Source: UBA1858 sp965227695 (GTDB lineage Bacteria; Pseudomonadota; Gammaproteobacteria; UBA4575). From it: DNA of 64,000 nucleotides. Below the pieces are notes generated by a model that saw only the letters and a program-made list of their open reading frames with translations, did not search any database and was not told the origin of the DNA. Each line of letters begins with the position of its first letter. The first letter of the stretch is position 1. Location of the stretch: contig OZ245760.1 of the NCBI GenBank assembly GCA_965227695.1, forward strand, positions 2,046,001-2,110,000, given 5' to 3'. The translations under genes were made by a program, and so were the position numbers. Shown one piece after another: positions 25,184 through 34,895 of the stretch.

Positions 25184-26371
25184 ATGCAAACAAATCTGTT
25201 AAAAAGTCTGCTGGCAACAACTTCAGGCCAGCATGCAGAAAAAATCCTGAGAAAATGCGTGCATTGCGGATTCTGTAACGCAACCTGCCCCACATACCAG
25301 GTAACTGGTGATGAGCTGGATGGACCGCGTGGACGCATTTATCTAATCAAAGAAATGCTGGAAGGAAGTCAGACAACCACTGATACTTTATATCATCTGG
25401 ATAGATGCTTAACCTGTGTCAATTGTGAAACCACGTGTCCATCGGGCGTAAAATATGGAGAGCTTCTTGAAATTGGCCGTGAATATCTGGAAAACCGCCA
25501 AGTTCGCGGTCTGGGCTCGCGTGTAAAGCGTCAACTGATCTGCGCGATATTTCCTTTCCCCAATCGTTTCAGACCTTTTTATAAACTGGCAACGATGACG
25601 GGTGCGCTACCGGCAAAAACACATCACAACAAGCCGGTGATGAATGTGTTACAGGCAAACAAAAAAGTGATTTTGCTGGAAGGCTGTGTGCAGTCTGTCA
25701 TTTGTCCGGAAATAAATGATGCCCTGAAATCAATGCTCCGGCAGCTAAAAATAGGTTTTATCAGTCTTAAGCAAACGCATTGTTGTGGCGCGATCCATCA
25801 TCATAATGGCATACCTCAAAAGGCGCTGGACATATTCCGACACAACATAGATCTCTGGTGGCCTCATATTGAAAATGGCTGTGAGTCTATTGTAATGACT
25901 GCAAGCGGATGCGGCTCAACGATAAAAGACTATTCACGTTTACTGGCACATGACCCTGAATACACTCACAAAGCCGCGCACGTTTCACGTATTACCAAAG
26001 ATGCCAGCGAGTTTCTCGCCACGTGCAGATTCACCCGCCAACCAACACCATATCAAACGATTGCTTTTCACCCTCCCTGTACGCTGCAACATGCACAGGG
26101 TATTAATCATTTGATTGAACCCATCCTTACCCGCTCCGGCTATCACTGTGCAGACTTCCATGACAGGCATATATGCTGCGGCTCTGCAGGTAGTTATTCC
26201 CTGTTGCAGCCGGGCATGGCCAAACAGCTCAAAAGAAACAAGATCCAAAATTTGATGCAGGCGAACCCTGATGTCATTGCCACCGCCAACATAGGGTGCC
26301 AGCTTCATTTGCAAAAAGATTCACCGGTTCCGGTTAAACACTGGCTGGAACTGGTGCAACTGGCGAACTGA
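25184..26371 (+). CDS. glcF: glycolate oxidase iron-sulfur subunit GlcF
   Basis: A 395-residue protein with two 4Fe-4S ferredoxin-type motifs (CVHCGFCNATCPTYQ and CLTCVNCETTCPSGV). Two CCG domains follow, each with a CCGxxxx(H/S) type motif (HCCGAIHHHNG; ICCGSAGSYS). It passes electrons from the flavin subunits to the membrane. ATG 25184 or GTG 25175 could be used; the latter overlaps glcE. It completes the glcDEF operon. Confidence 0.93.
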   Translation: MQTNLLKSLLATTSGQHAEKILRKCVHCGFCNATCPTYQVTGDELDGPRGRIYLIKEMLEGSQTTTDTLYHLDRCLTCVNCETTCPSGVKYGELLEIGREYLENRQVRGLGSRVKRQLICAIFPFPNRFRPFYKLATMTGALPAKTHHNKPVMNVLQANKKVILLEGCVQSVICPEINDALKSMLRQLKIGFISLKQTHCCGAIHHHNGIPQKALDIFRHNIDLWWPHIENGCESIVMTASGCGSTIKDYSRLLAHDPEYTHKAAHVSRITKDASEFLATCRFTRQPTPYQTIAFHPPCTLQHAQGINHLIEPILTRSGYHCADFHDRHICCGSAGSYSLLQPGMAKQLKRNKIQNLMQANPDVIATANIGCQLHLQKDSPVPVKHWLELVQLAN

Positions 26372-26387
26372 CAAGATCACCAGCATT

Positions 26388-27566
26388 ATGGCTCATACTG
26401 ACGAAATAATATTTACCATATTTGTCATTTTCACCGGTGCCGCCGTCCTTGCAACAGTGGCACTTTATGCAAGGTAAACACTGCTTGTTGCTTATATTGC
26501 ACTGGGCATATTACTTGGACCCTCAGTATTTGGTGTCGTTGAGAATCATGATTTTATTCAGCAAGTGTCAGACATTGGCATCATGTTTTTATTATTCCTG
26601 CTGGGTTTGAGCCTCAACCCCAATAAACTTGCGGGTCTGCTCAAAGATGCCACCTTACTCACAGTCATCTCCTCACTGGTATTTATGCTGGCGGGCTATG
26701 CGTGCGCTTATGCGTTTGGCTTCAATCAGACTGAATGCCTTGTCATTGCCGGTAGCATGGCTTTTTCAAGCACCATTATTGGCCTGAAACTATTACCTAC
26801 CACAGTTCTCCATCACAAGCACACGGGCGAGGTTATTATCAGTATCCTGTTGCTACAGGATCTGATCGCAATTTTTATGCTGTTATTACTACATTCGCGT
26901 GCTGACACCGCCCAATCCGGGTCCAGTGAGCTATTGAGGCTAGCTCTTGCGCTTCCCGTGTTAATCATGTTCACGCTTGTCTTCTCCCGCTACGTATTGA
27001 CCTACTTGTTCAAAAAATTTGACAAGATTCTGGAATATGTCTTTCTTGTCGCCATCGGCTGGTGCCTTGGTATTTCTGAACTGGCAGCCCGGGTCGGTCT
27101 ATCACACGAGATAGGTGCATTTATTGCCGGCGTATCCATCGCTACCGGACCAATATCCCTGTTTATTGCCGAAAGTCTGAAACCCTTGCGCGATTTCTTC
27201 CTGATTATTTTCTTTTTTGCCATTGGCGCCAGCTTTCAGTTAGAGATACTCGCTGAGGTCATCCTGCCGGCGAGTGTGATTGCCGGGGTAGTCATGGTTC
27301 TTAAACCGCTCACATTCAAAATATTGCTCCATAAGCAAGGAGGCGAGAAACCGGCGGTCGCCAGTGAAATTGGATTTCGAATTGGTCAGCTGAGCGAATT
27401 TTCGATCTTGCTTGGCGCGCTGGCACTCAGCGTGAATGTCATTGGTGAAAGAGCAGCCTACCTGATTCATGTCGCCACTATTCTCACATTTATGCTGTCA
27501 TCTTACCTTGTGGTGCTGAGGTTCCCCACGCCGATCGCACTATCAGACCGCTTGCGAAGAGATTAG
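26388..27566 (+). pseudogene. CPA2 cation/proton antiporter with in-frame stop
   Basis: From ATG 26388 the frame reads as the N-terminus of a KefB/CPA2-type antiporter (IIFTIFVIFTGAAVLATVALYAR). It meets TAA at 26475-26477, and then continues in the same frame as TLLVAYIALGILLGPSVFGVV and the rest of the transporter. A single base change (CAA or CAG-like to TAA) explains the break, since the usual residue before TLLVAYI is Gln. The remainder has the usual helices, including AFSSTIIGLKLL, LLQDLIAIFML and GAFIAGVSIATG. GTG 26565 could restart translation but would lose the first two helices. It may be inactive, truncated or read through. Confidence 0.85.
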
Positions 27567-27620
27567 AAATAAGTTTGATATGATAATTTAACTAATTGAA
27601 TTACATTGTTTAATAAAAAT

Positions 27621-27648
27621 AAAAAAAGCCGCATTGAGCGGCTTTTTT
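27621..27648. terminator. bidirectional terminator
   Basis: AAAAAAGCCGC and GCGGCTTTTTT form a perfect stem over a five-base loop. It ends the antiporter unit on the plus strand and serves the small minus-strand gene on the other side. Confidence 0.92.
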
Positions 27649-27668
27649 AAACCCTACAAACCCTGATC

Positions 27669-27767
27669 TCAGAACAGGAATCTGTCTAGCACTGCAAAAC
27701 CAATAATAAAAATAGGGATTTGCATAATTACTACAGTGATGATTGTTTTAATCGCTTCTTCGTCCAT
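27669..27767 (-). CDS. possible 32-residue single-helix membrane peptide
   Basis: A short frame from ATG 27767 with AAAGG seven bases upstream. It encodes an acidic start (MDEEAIKTII) followed by one strongly hydrophobic helix (VVIMQIPIFIIGFAV) and a charged end. It is closed by the bidirectional terminator. The combination of a good ribosome site, a membrane-like composition and a terminator suggests a real gene. I know no family for it. Confidence 0.5.
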   Translation of the reverse strand: MDEEAIKTIITVVIMQIPIFIIGFAVLDRFLF

Positions 27768-27877
27768 CGTCGTACCTTTGGTTTTTTGTCATCGTTCTAC
27801 CTGTAAAATTATACTCACTAAACTAATAAGATCAATTATTAAAGTTTTCCCGCACCCGCTGATACGGTGATCGCCGA

Positions 27878-28177
27878 TCATGAATCCCCGGGTTTCCAGA
27901 TTCCAAAAGCACTCCCCGGTGGGGCGACTGGCGCGGTATGTGCTGCGGGCTGTGATTGCGAAATATCCTGACAGACGTGATGCATAAAAGCATTCAATTC
28001 ATCCAGTATTTCTTTTTTTTCCGTATCCTCAATGGCTGAGGAACCAACGACATACCCAACAATAGCCGTTAAGTATTGGCTCCCAACAAATGGGTCTTTT
28101 GCACGGCTGTCAATTGAAACAACTGCATGCATAACATTATCCACTAGCTCTTTTGAAAGCTTAAGTTCATCTGACAT
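27878..28177 (-). CDS. small protein of unknown function
   Basis: A 99-residue soluble protein (SDELKLSKELVDNVMHAVVSIDSRAKDPFVGSQYLTAIVGYVVG...), mostly helical, with a Pro/Ala-rich tail. AAGGAA lies nine bases before the ATG at 28177. It sits directly downstream of rarA, 14 bp after its stop, so it is probably the last gene of the ftsK-lolA-rarA unit. I recognise no family and infer only that it is cytoplasmic. Confidence 0.65.
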   Translation of the reverse strand: MSDELKLSKELVDNVMHAVVSIDSRAKDPFVGSQYLTAIVGYVVGSSAIEDTEKKEILDELNAFMHHVCQDISQSQPAAHTAPVAPPGSAFGIWKPGDS

Positions 28178-28191
28178 TGAATTTTCCTTGT

Positions 28192-29511
28192 TTATTTCTG
28201 ACGTCTTAATCGATTTAGCATTTCGTTAATTCTGATTTCCAGCCCGCGATCCACTGGCGAATAATATCTTGTACCACAAAGCTCATCTGGAAAATAGTTT
28301 TCGCCACTGGCATAGGCGTCCTCTTCATCATGTGCATAACGGTACCCTTTACCATAATCCAGCGATTTCATCAGCCTGGTTGGCGCATTACGCAGGTGCA
28401 GCGGCACTTCCAGAGTTCCATGTTGTTTTGCATCACGGGTTGCCTCGTTGAATGCCATATAGACCGCGTTGCTCTTTGGCGCGCATGACAGGTATACAAT
28501 GGCATGCGCGATTGCAAGCTCTCCCTCAGGGGTACCAAGACGCGTATACGCATCCCAGGCATTCATGGCAATCTGCAACGCACGCGGATCTGCATTACCA
28601 ATATCTTCCGAGGCGATACGCACGACACGTCGGGCTATATATAAGGGATCACAGCCGCCGTCCAGCATACGACAATACCAGTATAAAGCCGCATCCGGGT
28701 CCGTGCCCCGGACAGATTTGTGAAGCGCTGAAATCAAATCATAAAAGTACTCGCCCTTATTATCAAACCGACGCAGGCTGGATTGTGTGACCTGTTCAAT
28801 AATTTGCTGATCAATACGCAGACCGTCATCGCGGGTTTCAGCCAGGTCACTTGCGAGTTCCAGAAATGTCAATGCACGACGAGCATCGCCATCCGCCGCG
28901 ACCGCCAGCATTTCAAGGCAGTCGGCATCGGCTTCAATGTTTTGATGCGCCAGGCCGCGATTATCCTTAAGCGCGGCCTGCAGGCAGGTACAGATATCGC
29001 TCACCTCAAGACGTTTAAGTACATATGTTCGCGCTCGTGAAAGCAATGCATTGTTTAATTCAAAAGAGGGATTCTCGGTAGTCGCCCCGATAAAACAGAT
29101 GGTGCCATTTTCGATATATGGCAAAAATGCATCTTGTTGCGACTTATTAAATCGATGTACTTCATCAACAAACAACACCGTTGTTGCGTATTGCTGCGAC
29201 TGATATTGTTTGGCCTGGTCGATCGCTGCCCTGATTTCTTTTACACCTGCCAACACCGCAGAGATAGGAATAAAGGGAACCTGACAATGCACTGAAATTA
29301 ATTGTGCGATGGTGGTCTTCCCTGTTCCGGGAGGGCCCCATAGCACCATAGAATGTGGACGCCCCGATTCTATGGCTACACGCAGAGGCGCATTTTCATG
29401 CAGAATATGTGATTGTCCAACGAATTCACCAAGGCTTTCAGGACGCATTCTGTCAGCCAGCGGTCGATAATGCGCCGCTGTGTCTGAGAACAGGTCATCT
29501 GAGGCCGACAT
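28192..29511 (-). CDS. rarA: replication-associated recombination protein RarA
   Basis: A 439-residue AAA+ ATPase (MgsA/RarA). The N-terminus has MRPESLGEFVGQSHIL, Walker A in LWGPPGTGKTTIAQLI, Walker B in FVDEVHRFNKSQQDAFLPYIE, sensor 1 in GATTENPSFELNNALLSR and the C-terminal tetramerisation part (GCDPLYIARRVVRIASEDIGNADPRAL). It works at stalled or gapped replication forks with single-strand-binding protein. lolA lies 11 bp upstream, the standard gammaproteobacterial order. Confidence 0.96.
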   Translation of the reverse strand: MSASDDLFSDTAAHYRPLADRMRPESLGEFVGQSHILHENAPLRVAIESGRPHSMVLWGPPGTGKTTIAQLISVHCQVPFIPISAVLAGVKEIRAAIDQAKQYQSQQYATTVLFVDEVHRFNKSQQDAFLPYIENGTICFIGATTENPSFELNNALLSRARTYVLKRLEVSDICTCLQAALKDNRGLAHQNIEADADCLEMLAVAADGDARRALTFLELASDLAETRDDGLRIDQQIIEQVTQSSLRRFDNKGEYFYDLISALHKSVRGTDPDAALYWYCRMLDGGCDPLYIARRVVRIASEDIGNADPRALQIAMNAWDAYTRLGTPEGELAIAHAIVYLSCAPKSNAVYMAFNEATRDAKQHGTLEVPLHLRNAPTRLMKSLDYGKGYRYAHDEEDAYASGENYFPDELCGTRYYSPVDRGLEIRINEMLNRLRRQK

Positions 29512-29522
29512 AAACCCAGCAC

Positions 29523-30146
29523 CTAGCGAGGCGTACCGATGACATCCACACCTGCAGGAACAGAAAAATTGAAGTGAGTATCCGGCAGAGTGGGCGTTAA
29601 ATCGACATCAGAAAAGCGAATAATTGTCACCTGGTCGAAATGGTCATGCAGTTTCATTTCGCGCACAGTTTCCTGTTCCAGCCCAATTTCAATGCGATAA
29701 AACTCCGTATCCTGAACATTGGGTATCAGTGCCACCCAGTCCATACCGCGGGCTGCCGGCATCTCTCTTATACTGAAATCTTCCGATAGCGGTTTTAAAT
29801 CTGTTAACAATATAATGGGGGCAGTGCCGAGCGCCTGCTCTATCGGCTGCACAGTCACTTGTGCCAACTCAATATCAAATAACCACAGATTCTTGCCATC
29901 AGCAACAATTTGCTGGGAGTATGGAGCATCATAGTGCCAGCGAAAACGACCCGGCTTTTTCAGTTCAAATGTGCCTCTTGCTTCCTGCATCACTTTGCCT
30001 TGCGGATCAAGCACTTGCTGAAAAAAATTGGCCTGCAGGCTGTTTAAAGTTTTCAATGAGGCCTGGAGCTGTTGCCCGGTGCTTTGCGCATGCAATACAG
30101 ATACATACTGCAATACCAATATAAGAGTCAGACAAATAAAGCGCAT
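29523..30146 (-). CDS. lolA: outer-membrane lipoprotein carrier LolA
   Basis: A 207-residue periplasmic chaperone. Signal peptide MRFICLTLILVLQYVSVLHA; mature part begins QSTGQQLQASLKTLNSLQANFFQQVLD. GTFELKKPGRFRWHYDAPYSQQIVADGKNLWLFD is the central signature of LolA. It receives lipoproteins from LolCDE and hands them to LolB. It lies 68 bp after ftsK and 11 bp before rarA on the same strand. Confidence 0.95.
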   Translation of the reverse strand: MRFICLTLILVLQYVSVLHAQSTGQQLQASLKTLNSLQANFFQQVLDPQGKVMQEARGTFELKKPGRFRWHYDAPYSQQIVADGKNLWLFDIELAQVTVQPIEQALGTAPIILLTDLKPLSEDFSIREMPAARGMDWVALIPNVQDTEFYRIEIGLEQETVREMKLHDHFDQVTIIRFSDVDLTPTLPDTHFNFSVPAGVDVIGTPR

Positions 30147-30214
30147 ATAGAAATACCAGTGATATTCATTGTATTAGAACCAATTGTATTGGGTTGGTTC
30201 GCCCGGGTTAAAGG

Positions 30215-32557
30215 CTAGACAGGGGGTGGCGCCAGCACCTCACGCGTGCCATTCGACTGAACTTCTGAAACCACACCACTATTTTCCATTTCTTCGATCA
30301 TACGTGCGGCACGGTTGTAGCCGACTTTTAATCGTCTTTGCACGTAAGAAATAGAAGCTTTACGCGTTTCCGTGACAATTGCCACAGCCTGATCATACAA
30401 TGGGTCATAATTATCACCGCCATCCGCCAGGGGTTCGAGTCCAGGGATGGCATCTGTGCTGCTTTCTGGGTCCTGAACGATTTCATCGAGATAGTTTGGC
30501 GCGCTCTTTTCGCGCAGGTAATCACACACTTTATGTACTTCCTGATCCGATACGAAGGCACCATGGACTCTTTCCGGGATAGAGGTCCCTGGTGGCAAAT
30601 AAAGCATATCACCGTGACCCAGTAACTGTTCGGCTCCCATCTGATCAAGAATAGTCCTTGAATCAACCTTGGATGAAACCTGGAAAGCAATGCGTGTAGG
30701 AATATTGGCTTTGATTAACCCGGTAATGACATCGACCGAGGGACGTTGCGTTGCAAGCACAAGGTGGATGCCGGCAGCACGGGCTTTTTGTGCCAGGCGT
30801 GCAATAAGTTCCTCTACTTTTTTACCGACGACCATCATCATATCGGCAAACTCATCAACAACAATCACAATCACAGGCAGCCGATTTAATACCTCTGCTT
30901 CCACGTTTTCAGACAACTGGTCGTGAGGATTAAACAAGGGATCCAGGATAGGTTCGCCATTCTGGTTAGCCAGCTCGACTTTGGTATTGTAGCCAGCAAT
31001 ATTTCTGACACCCAATGCCGACATCAGTTTATAGCGACGTTCCATCTCACCGACACACCAGCGCAGGGCATTGGAGGCTTCTTTCATATCGGTCACAACG
31101 GGCGTCAACAGGTGAGGAATGCCGCCATAAACGCTCAATTCAAGCATCTTGGGATCGATCAGGATGAGCCGGACATCCTCGGGCGATGCTTTATACAGCA
31201 AACTCAGTAACATGGCATTGACGCCAACTGACTTACCGGAACCTGTGGTGCCGGCGACTAACAAATGAGGCATTGATGCCAGATTGGCAATTACAGGCTG
31301 TCCACTGATATCCTTGCCTAATCCAAGTGTGAGTGGAGATTGCGAATTATCGTACTCACTGGACTGCAGGATTTCTGCCAGCGATATCATCTCTCTTTGT
31401 TCATTGGGAATTTCCAGCCCCACAGATGGTTTCCCCGGAATCACTTCCACAATTCGCACACTCACCACTGAGAGTGCACGTGCCAGATCTTTTGCCAGAG
31501 CGGTGACTTTACTGACTTTTACACCGGGTGCCAGCATCAGTTCAAAACGGGTAACAATTGGCCCCGGGTGCACTTCGCTCACTTGTGCTTCGATACCAAA
31601 ATCCAATAACTTGAGTTCAACCTGGCGTGATAATGCATCGAGCGCCTTTTCCGAGTATCCATGACTTTGCTCGGCAACCGGATCAAGCATGTCAAGAGGC
31701 GGCAGTTCCCCGGCGGATTTACCTTCAAATAACGGTATCTGTTTTTCTCTATGAACACGCTCACTGACTGTCGTCTGGCTGATCGTGGGCTCAATGCGCG
31801 GTTTTTTTCGGGGCCGCCGTTGCGCGATAGTTTTCTTAGTGGGACGATCCGGCTCTTCCGAGAAGCGATTATCTGAATGACGACGAGACCGGTACATTTG
31901 CAGCAGGATCGTGAGCTGGCGAAGCAGATATTGATAACCAAGAAAAGTGAGTTTGCCGGTACTATCAATCACTTTGAGCCATGACAGGCTGGTAAAAATA
32001 GTGATCCCGGCAAAAAACAGTGCCAGCAGGAGTATTGTTGTTCCAATGTAACTAAACGCCAGAACAAATGTACTGGCAACCAAAGTGCCCAGCACGCCAC
32101 CGGCATCGGAAGGCAGGAAGCCAGGTTCAAAGTGCAGTGATGCCAGCCCACAGCCGGCTATCAGGGTCAGGACAAACCCACCCCAGCGAATGCCCAGCAG
32201 GTGGTAGTCGGTCTCACCTTTTTCATTGACTCCCCGATATAACAGCCAGCCACTATAGGCCACCATTAATGGCGCCAGGTAAGCAAGATAACCAAACAGA
32301 AACAAGAACAAGTCCGCAAAAAATGCACCGGCAGAGCCACCCATATTGGCAATTTCCCCATTCGCACCACTGACCGACCAGCCAGGATCACTGCTATTAA
32401 AGCTGACCAGCGCCATCAACAGATACACACCCACCGCAACCAGTACGACCAGCGCGCTTTCACGCAGACCTCGTCCGAGTTTTAATCGGTATTCAGGAGG
32501 TCTTTTCGACTTTTTCAGGGTTGCTTGTGCCAATTTGGTAAGTATATTGTTCAACAA
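30215..32557 (-). CDS. ftsK: DNA translocase FtsK
   Basis: A 780-residue division-site DNA pump. The N-terminal membrane domain has four or five helices. A linker follows that is basic and shorter than the E. coli one. The motor has Walker A (VAGTTGSGKSVGVNAML), Walker B (RLILIDPKMLELSVYGGIPHLL and VIVVDEFADMMM) and the LATQRPSVDVITGLIKANIPTRIAFQVSSKVDSRTILD block. The C-terminal gamma winged helix (QAVAIVTETRKASISYVQRRLKVGYNRAARMIEEME) reads KOPS sites and activates XerCD. The start is TTG 32557 or 32554, as no upstream ATG is in frame. Confidence 0.96.
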   Translation of the reverse strand: MLNNILTKLAQATLKKSKRPPEYRLKLGRGLRESALVVLVAVGVYLLMALVSFNSSDPGWSVSGANGEIANMGGSAGAFFADLFLFLFGYLAYLAPLMVAYSGWLLYRGVNEKGETDYHLLGIRWGGFVLTLIAGCGLASLHFEPGFLPSDAGGVLGTLVASTFVLAFSYIGTTILLLALFFAGITIFTSLSWLKVIDSTGKLTFLGYQYLLRQLTILLQMYRSRRHSDNRFSEEPDRPTKKTIAQRRPRKKPRIEPTISQTTVSERVHREKQIPLFEGKSAGELPPLDMLDPVAEQSHGYSEKALDALSRQVELKLLDFGIEAQVSEVHPGPIVTRFELMLAPGVKVSKVTALAKDLARALSVVSVRIVEVIPGKPSVGLEIPNEQREMISLAEILQSSEYDNSQSPLTLGLGKDISGQPVIANLASMPHLLVAGTTGSGKSVGVNAMLLSLLYKASPEDVRLILIDPKMLELSVYGGIPHLLTPVVTDMKEASNALRWCVGEMERRYKLMSALGVRNIAGYNTKVELANQNGEPILDPLFNPHDQLSENVEAEVLNRLPVIVIVVDEFADMMMVVGKKVEELIARLAQKARAAGIHLVLATQRPSVDVITGLIKANIPTRIAFQVSSKVDSRTILDQMGAEQLLGHGDMLYLPPGTSIPERVHGAFVSDQEVHKVCDYLREKSAPNYLDEIVQDPESSTDAIPGLEPLADGGDNYDPLYDQAVAIVTETRKASISYVQRRLKVGYNRAARMIEEMENSGVVSEVQSNGTREVLAPPPV

Positions 32558-32661
32558 TGATTAGTAAATCATTGATTTTTTATCCATTCCTGTCAACCCC
32601 CAATTTACAAACACAGATATTTGAAAAGCGATGACCGGGCCGGCTCCGATTCCGTCCCGAT

Positions 32662-32690
32662 TTGCCCCAATAATAAGAGCTACGTAAGAT
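32662..32690 (+). promoter_or_regulatory. possible trxB promoter
   Basis: TTGCCC and TAAGAT with 17 bases between them lie about 70 bp before trxB in the divergent ftsK-trxB gap. Each box matches four of six consensus bases. Confidence 0.4.
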
Positions 32691-32760
32691 ACGCAATGAT
32701 TTACAATCACTGTATCAGCTGCACAGCGCCAAACCATACATACACGGAGGTTCCATCACA

Positions 32761-33726
32761 ATGGCCGATAGCCAACACCATAAACTCATCATTCTGGGCT
32801 CCGGCCCGGCGGGATACACTGCGGGTGTTTATGCCGCGCGTGCCAACCTGGATCCCGTGATCATCACAGGACTGGAACAGGGTGGGCAATTAATGACGAC
32901 CACTGAAGTGGATAACTGGCCCGGCGATGTTGAGGGTCTGCAGGGTCCGGATTTAATGCAACGCATGCTGGCGCATGTAGAACGCTATGGCACACAGGTG
33001 ATATTCGATCACATACAGGCGGTTGACTTCAAAAAGAAACCCTACACACTCCAGGGAGATATCCACGGGACGTATACCTGTGATGCGCTTATCATCGCCA
33101 CGGGTGCATCCGCCATGTATCTGGGACTTGAATCGGAAGAAGCGTTTAAAGGCAAAGGTGTGTCAGCATGTGCCACCTGCGACGGTTTCTTTTACAAAGG
33201 CCAGGACGTCGCCGTTATTGGCGGGGGCAATACCGCGGTTGAAGAAGCACTCTATCTGTCCAACATTGCCTCCCATGTCACGCTGGTGCATCGCCGCGAT
33301 CAGCTACGTTCGGAAAAAATCCTGCAGGACAAGCTGTTTGAGCGTGAAAAAAACGGCAACGTGACGATAGCATGGAACCATACTCTGGACGAAGTACTGG
33401 GCGATGATTCCGGTGTGACGGGTATGCGCATAAAAAGCACCCAGGATGACTCTACCCGGGAAATTGACTTGAAAGGTGTCTTCATTGCGATTGGGCATAA
33501 ACCCAATACCGCGATCTTTGAAGGCCAGCTGGATATGGAGGGCGGTTACCTGAAAGTCAAAAGCGGCTTGTCCGGCAATGCCACGGCCACCAGCGCGGAA
33601 GGAATATTTGCAGCGGGTGACGTCATGGACCACGTTTATCGCCAGGCAATCACTTCTGCTGGTACCGGCTGCATGGCAGCACTGGATGCAGAAAGATATC
33701 TGGATCAACTAGAGACTGCCAAATAA
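32761..33726 (+). CDS. trxB: thioredoxin reductase
   Basis: A 321-residue flavoenzyme that reduces thioredoxin with NADPH. The N-terminal FAD site is LIILGSGPAGYTAGVYAARA, the redox motif is CATCDG, the NADPH site is VAVIGGGNTAVEEALYLS with HRRDQLR, and the C-terminal FAD motif is GIFAAGDVMDHVYRQAITSAG. GGAGG lies seven to eleven bases upstream of ATG 32761. It is divergent from ftsK and starts a short run of genes including aat. Confidence 0.97.
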   Translation: MADSQHHKLIILGSGPAGYTAGVYAARANLDPVIITGLEQGGQLMTTTEVDNWPGDVEGLQGPDLMQRMLAHVERYGTQVIFDHIQAVDFKKKPYTLQGDIHGTYTCDALIIATGASAMYLGLESEEAFKGKGVSACATCDGFFYKGQDVAVIGGGNTAVEEALYLSNIASHVTLVHRRDQLRSEKILQDKLFEREKNGNVTIAWNHTLDEVLGDDSGVTGMRIKSTQDDSTREIDLKGVFIAIGHKPNTAIFEGQLDMEGGYLKVKSGLSGNATATSAEGIFAAGDVMDHVYRQAITSAGTGCMAALDAERYLDQLETAK

Positions 33727-33743
33727 TCCATCCTTTGCGATTG

Positions 33744-34895
33744 ATGAAAAACAAAGAAAGTAAGGCACTAAACCTTTACTTCCATCGATCTGTTGATGAG
33801 ATTCACCCGCTTGAGTGGAACAACCTGTCAGGAACCTCCAACCCTTTTATTCGACATGAGTATCTGGCCGCTTTGGAGCATCATCAATGCGTGGGTGAAA
33901 AGTTTGGCTGGTTCCCCTACCACATTGCGGTACGGGATTCTGACAATTCACTGGTGGGCGCCTGCCCTTTGTATATCAAAACAAACTCCTATGGTGAATT
34001 TGTATTTGACTGGTCCTGGGCATCGGCATACGAACAGTCCGGCCTGCAATATTATCCAAAAATGGTTTGTGCGATCCCGTACAACCCTGTTACCGGCCCT
34101 CGCCTGTTATCCGGCGATGAAAACATAAAAAAATTGATGATCCGGCAAATGACCAGCATCGCCGAACAACATCATATGAGCGGCATGCACTGGCTTTTCA
34201 CTGATGCGAATGATACCGCGCTTTTCAGGGACAGCCGAATGGCATTACGCCTCGGCTGCCAGTATCACTGGAACAATCAGGCCTATACCACTTTTGAGGA
34301 TTTCCTGTCGACTTTTACCTCACGTAAACGTAAAAAAGTAAAACGTGAACGACGCATGGTCGCAGAGCAAAAGTTTCACTTCGAAACCATCCATGGCGAC
34401 GAGGCTACAAGTGAACAGATCCAGATAGCACACCAATTCTATGAAAACACCTTCGAGCGCAAATCGGGCATACCCACGTTAAGTAACAGCTTTTTCATGG
34501 AAATATGTCGCACCATGGGAGAGCAGATTGTTTTTATATTTGCCTTGCGTGATAACGAACAGATTGCCTGCGCAATAACTTTTAAAGGTAAAGATACCCT
34601 TTATGGCAGATTTTGGGGATGCAAACAGGATTTTCATAGTCTGCATTTTGAAACCTGCTTCTATCAGGGTATAAACTACTGCATCGAGAACCAATTAAAC
34701 ACTTTTGAGCCTGGTGCTCAGGGAGAGCATAAAATAGCACGCGGCTTTCTGCCCACGAAAACCTGGTCCGCTCACTGGATGAATGACTCACCGTTACAAG
34801 AAGCCATATATACTTTCTGCCAGAGAGAACAACAGGCCATGCAGCAGCAGTGTCATGAGCTATTATCACTTTCTCCCTATAAAACAGAAGAATGA
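33744..34895 (+). CDS. FemAB-like GNAT family protein (PF04339 type)
   Basis: A 383-residue protein of the DUF482/peptidogalycan biosynthesis-recognition type. Signatures are NPFIRHEYLAALE, GWFPYHIAVRD, YYPKMVCAIPYNPVTGPRLL, SRKRKKVKRERRMV, FYENTFERKSGIPTLS and the closing YGRFWGCKQDFHSLHFETCFYQGI and FEPGAQGEHKIARGF. These are double-GNAT proteins with unclear substrates. The gene stop overlaps the aat start as ATGA. That coupling suggests a shared role in aminoacyl or protein modification, which is an inference. Start ATG 33744 is chosen over TTG 33735. Confidence 0.9.
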   Translation: MKNKESKALNLYFHRSVDEIHPLEWNNLSGTSNPFIRHEYLAALEHHQCVGEKFGWFPYHIAVRDSDNSLVGACPLYIKTNSYGEFVFDWSWASAYEQSGLQYYPKMVCAIPYNPVTGPRLLSGDENIKKLMIRQMTSIAEQHHMSGMHWLFTDANDTALFRDSRMALRLGCQYHWNNQAYTTFEDFLSTFTSRKRKKVKRERRMVAEQKFHFETIHGDEATSEQIQIAHQFYENTFERKSGIPTLSNSFFMEICRTMGEQIVFIFALRDNEQIACAITFKGKDTLYGRFWGCKQDFHSLHFETCFYQGINYCIENQLNTFEPGAQGEHKIARGFLPTKTWSAHWMNDSPLQEAIYTFCQREQQAMQQQCHELLSLSPYKTEE

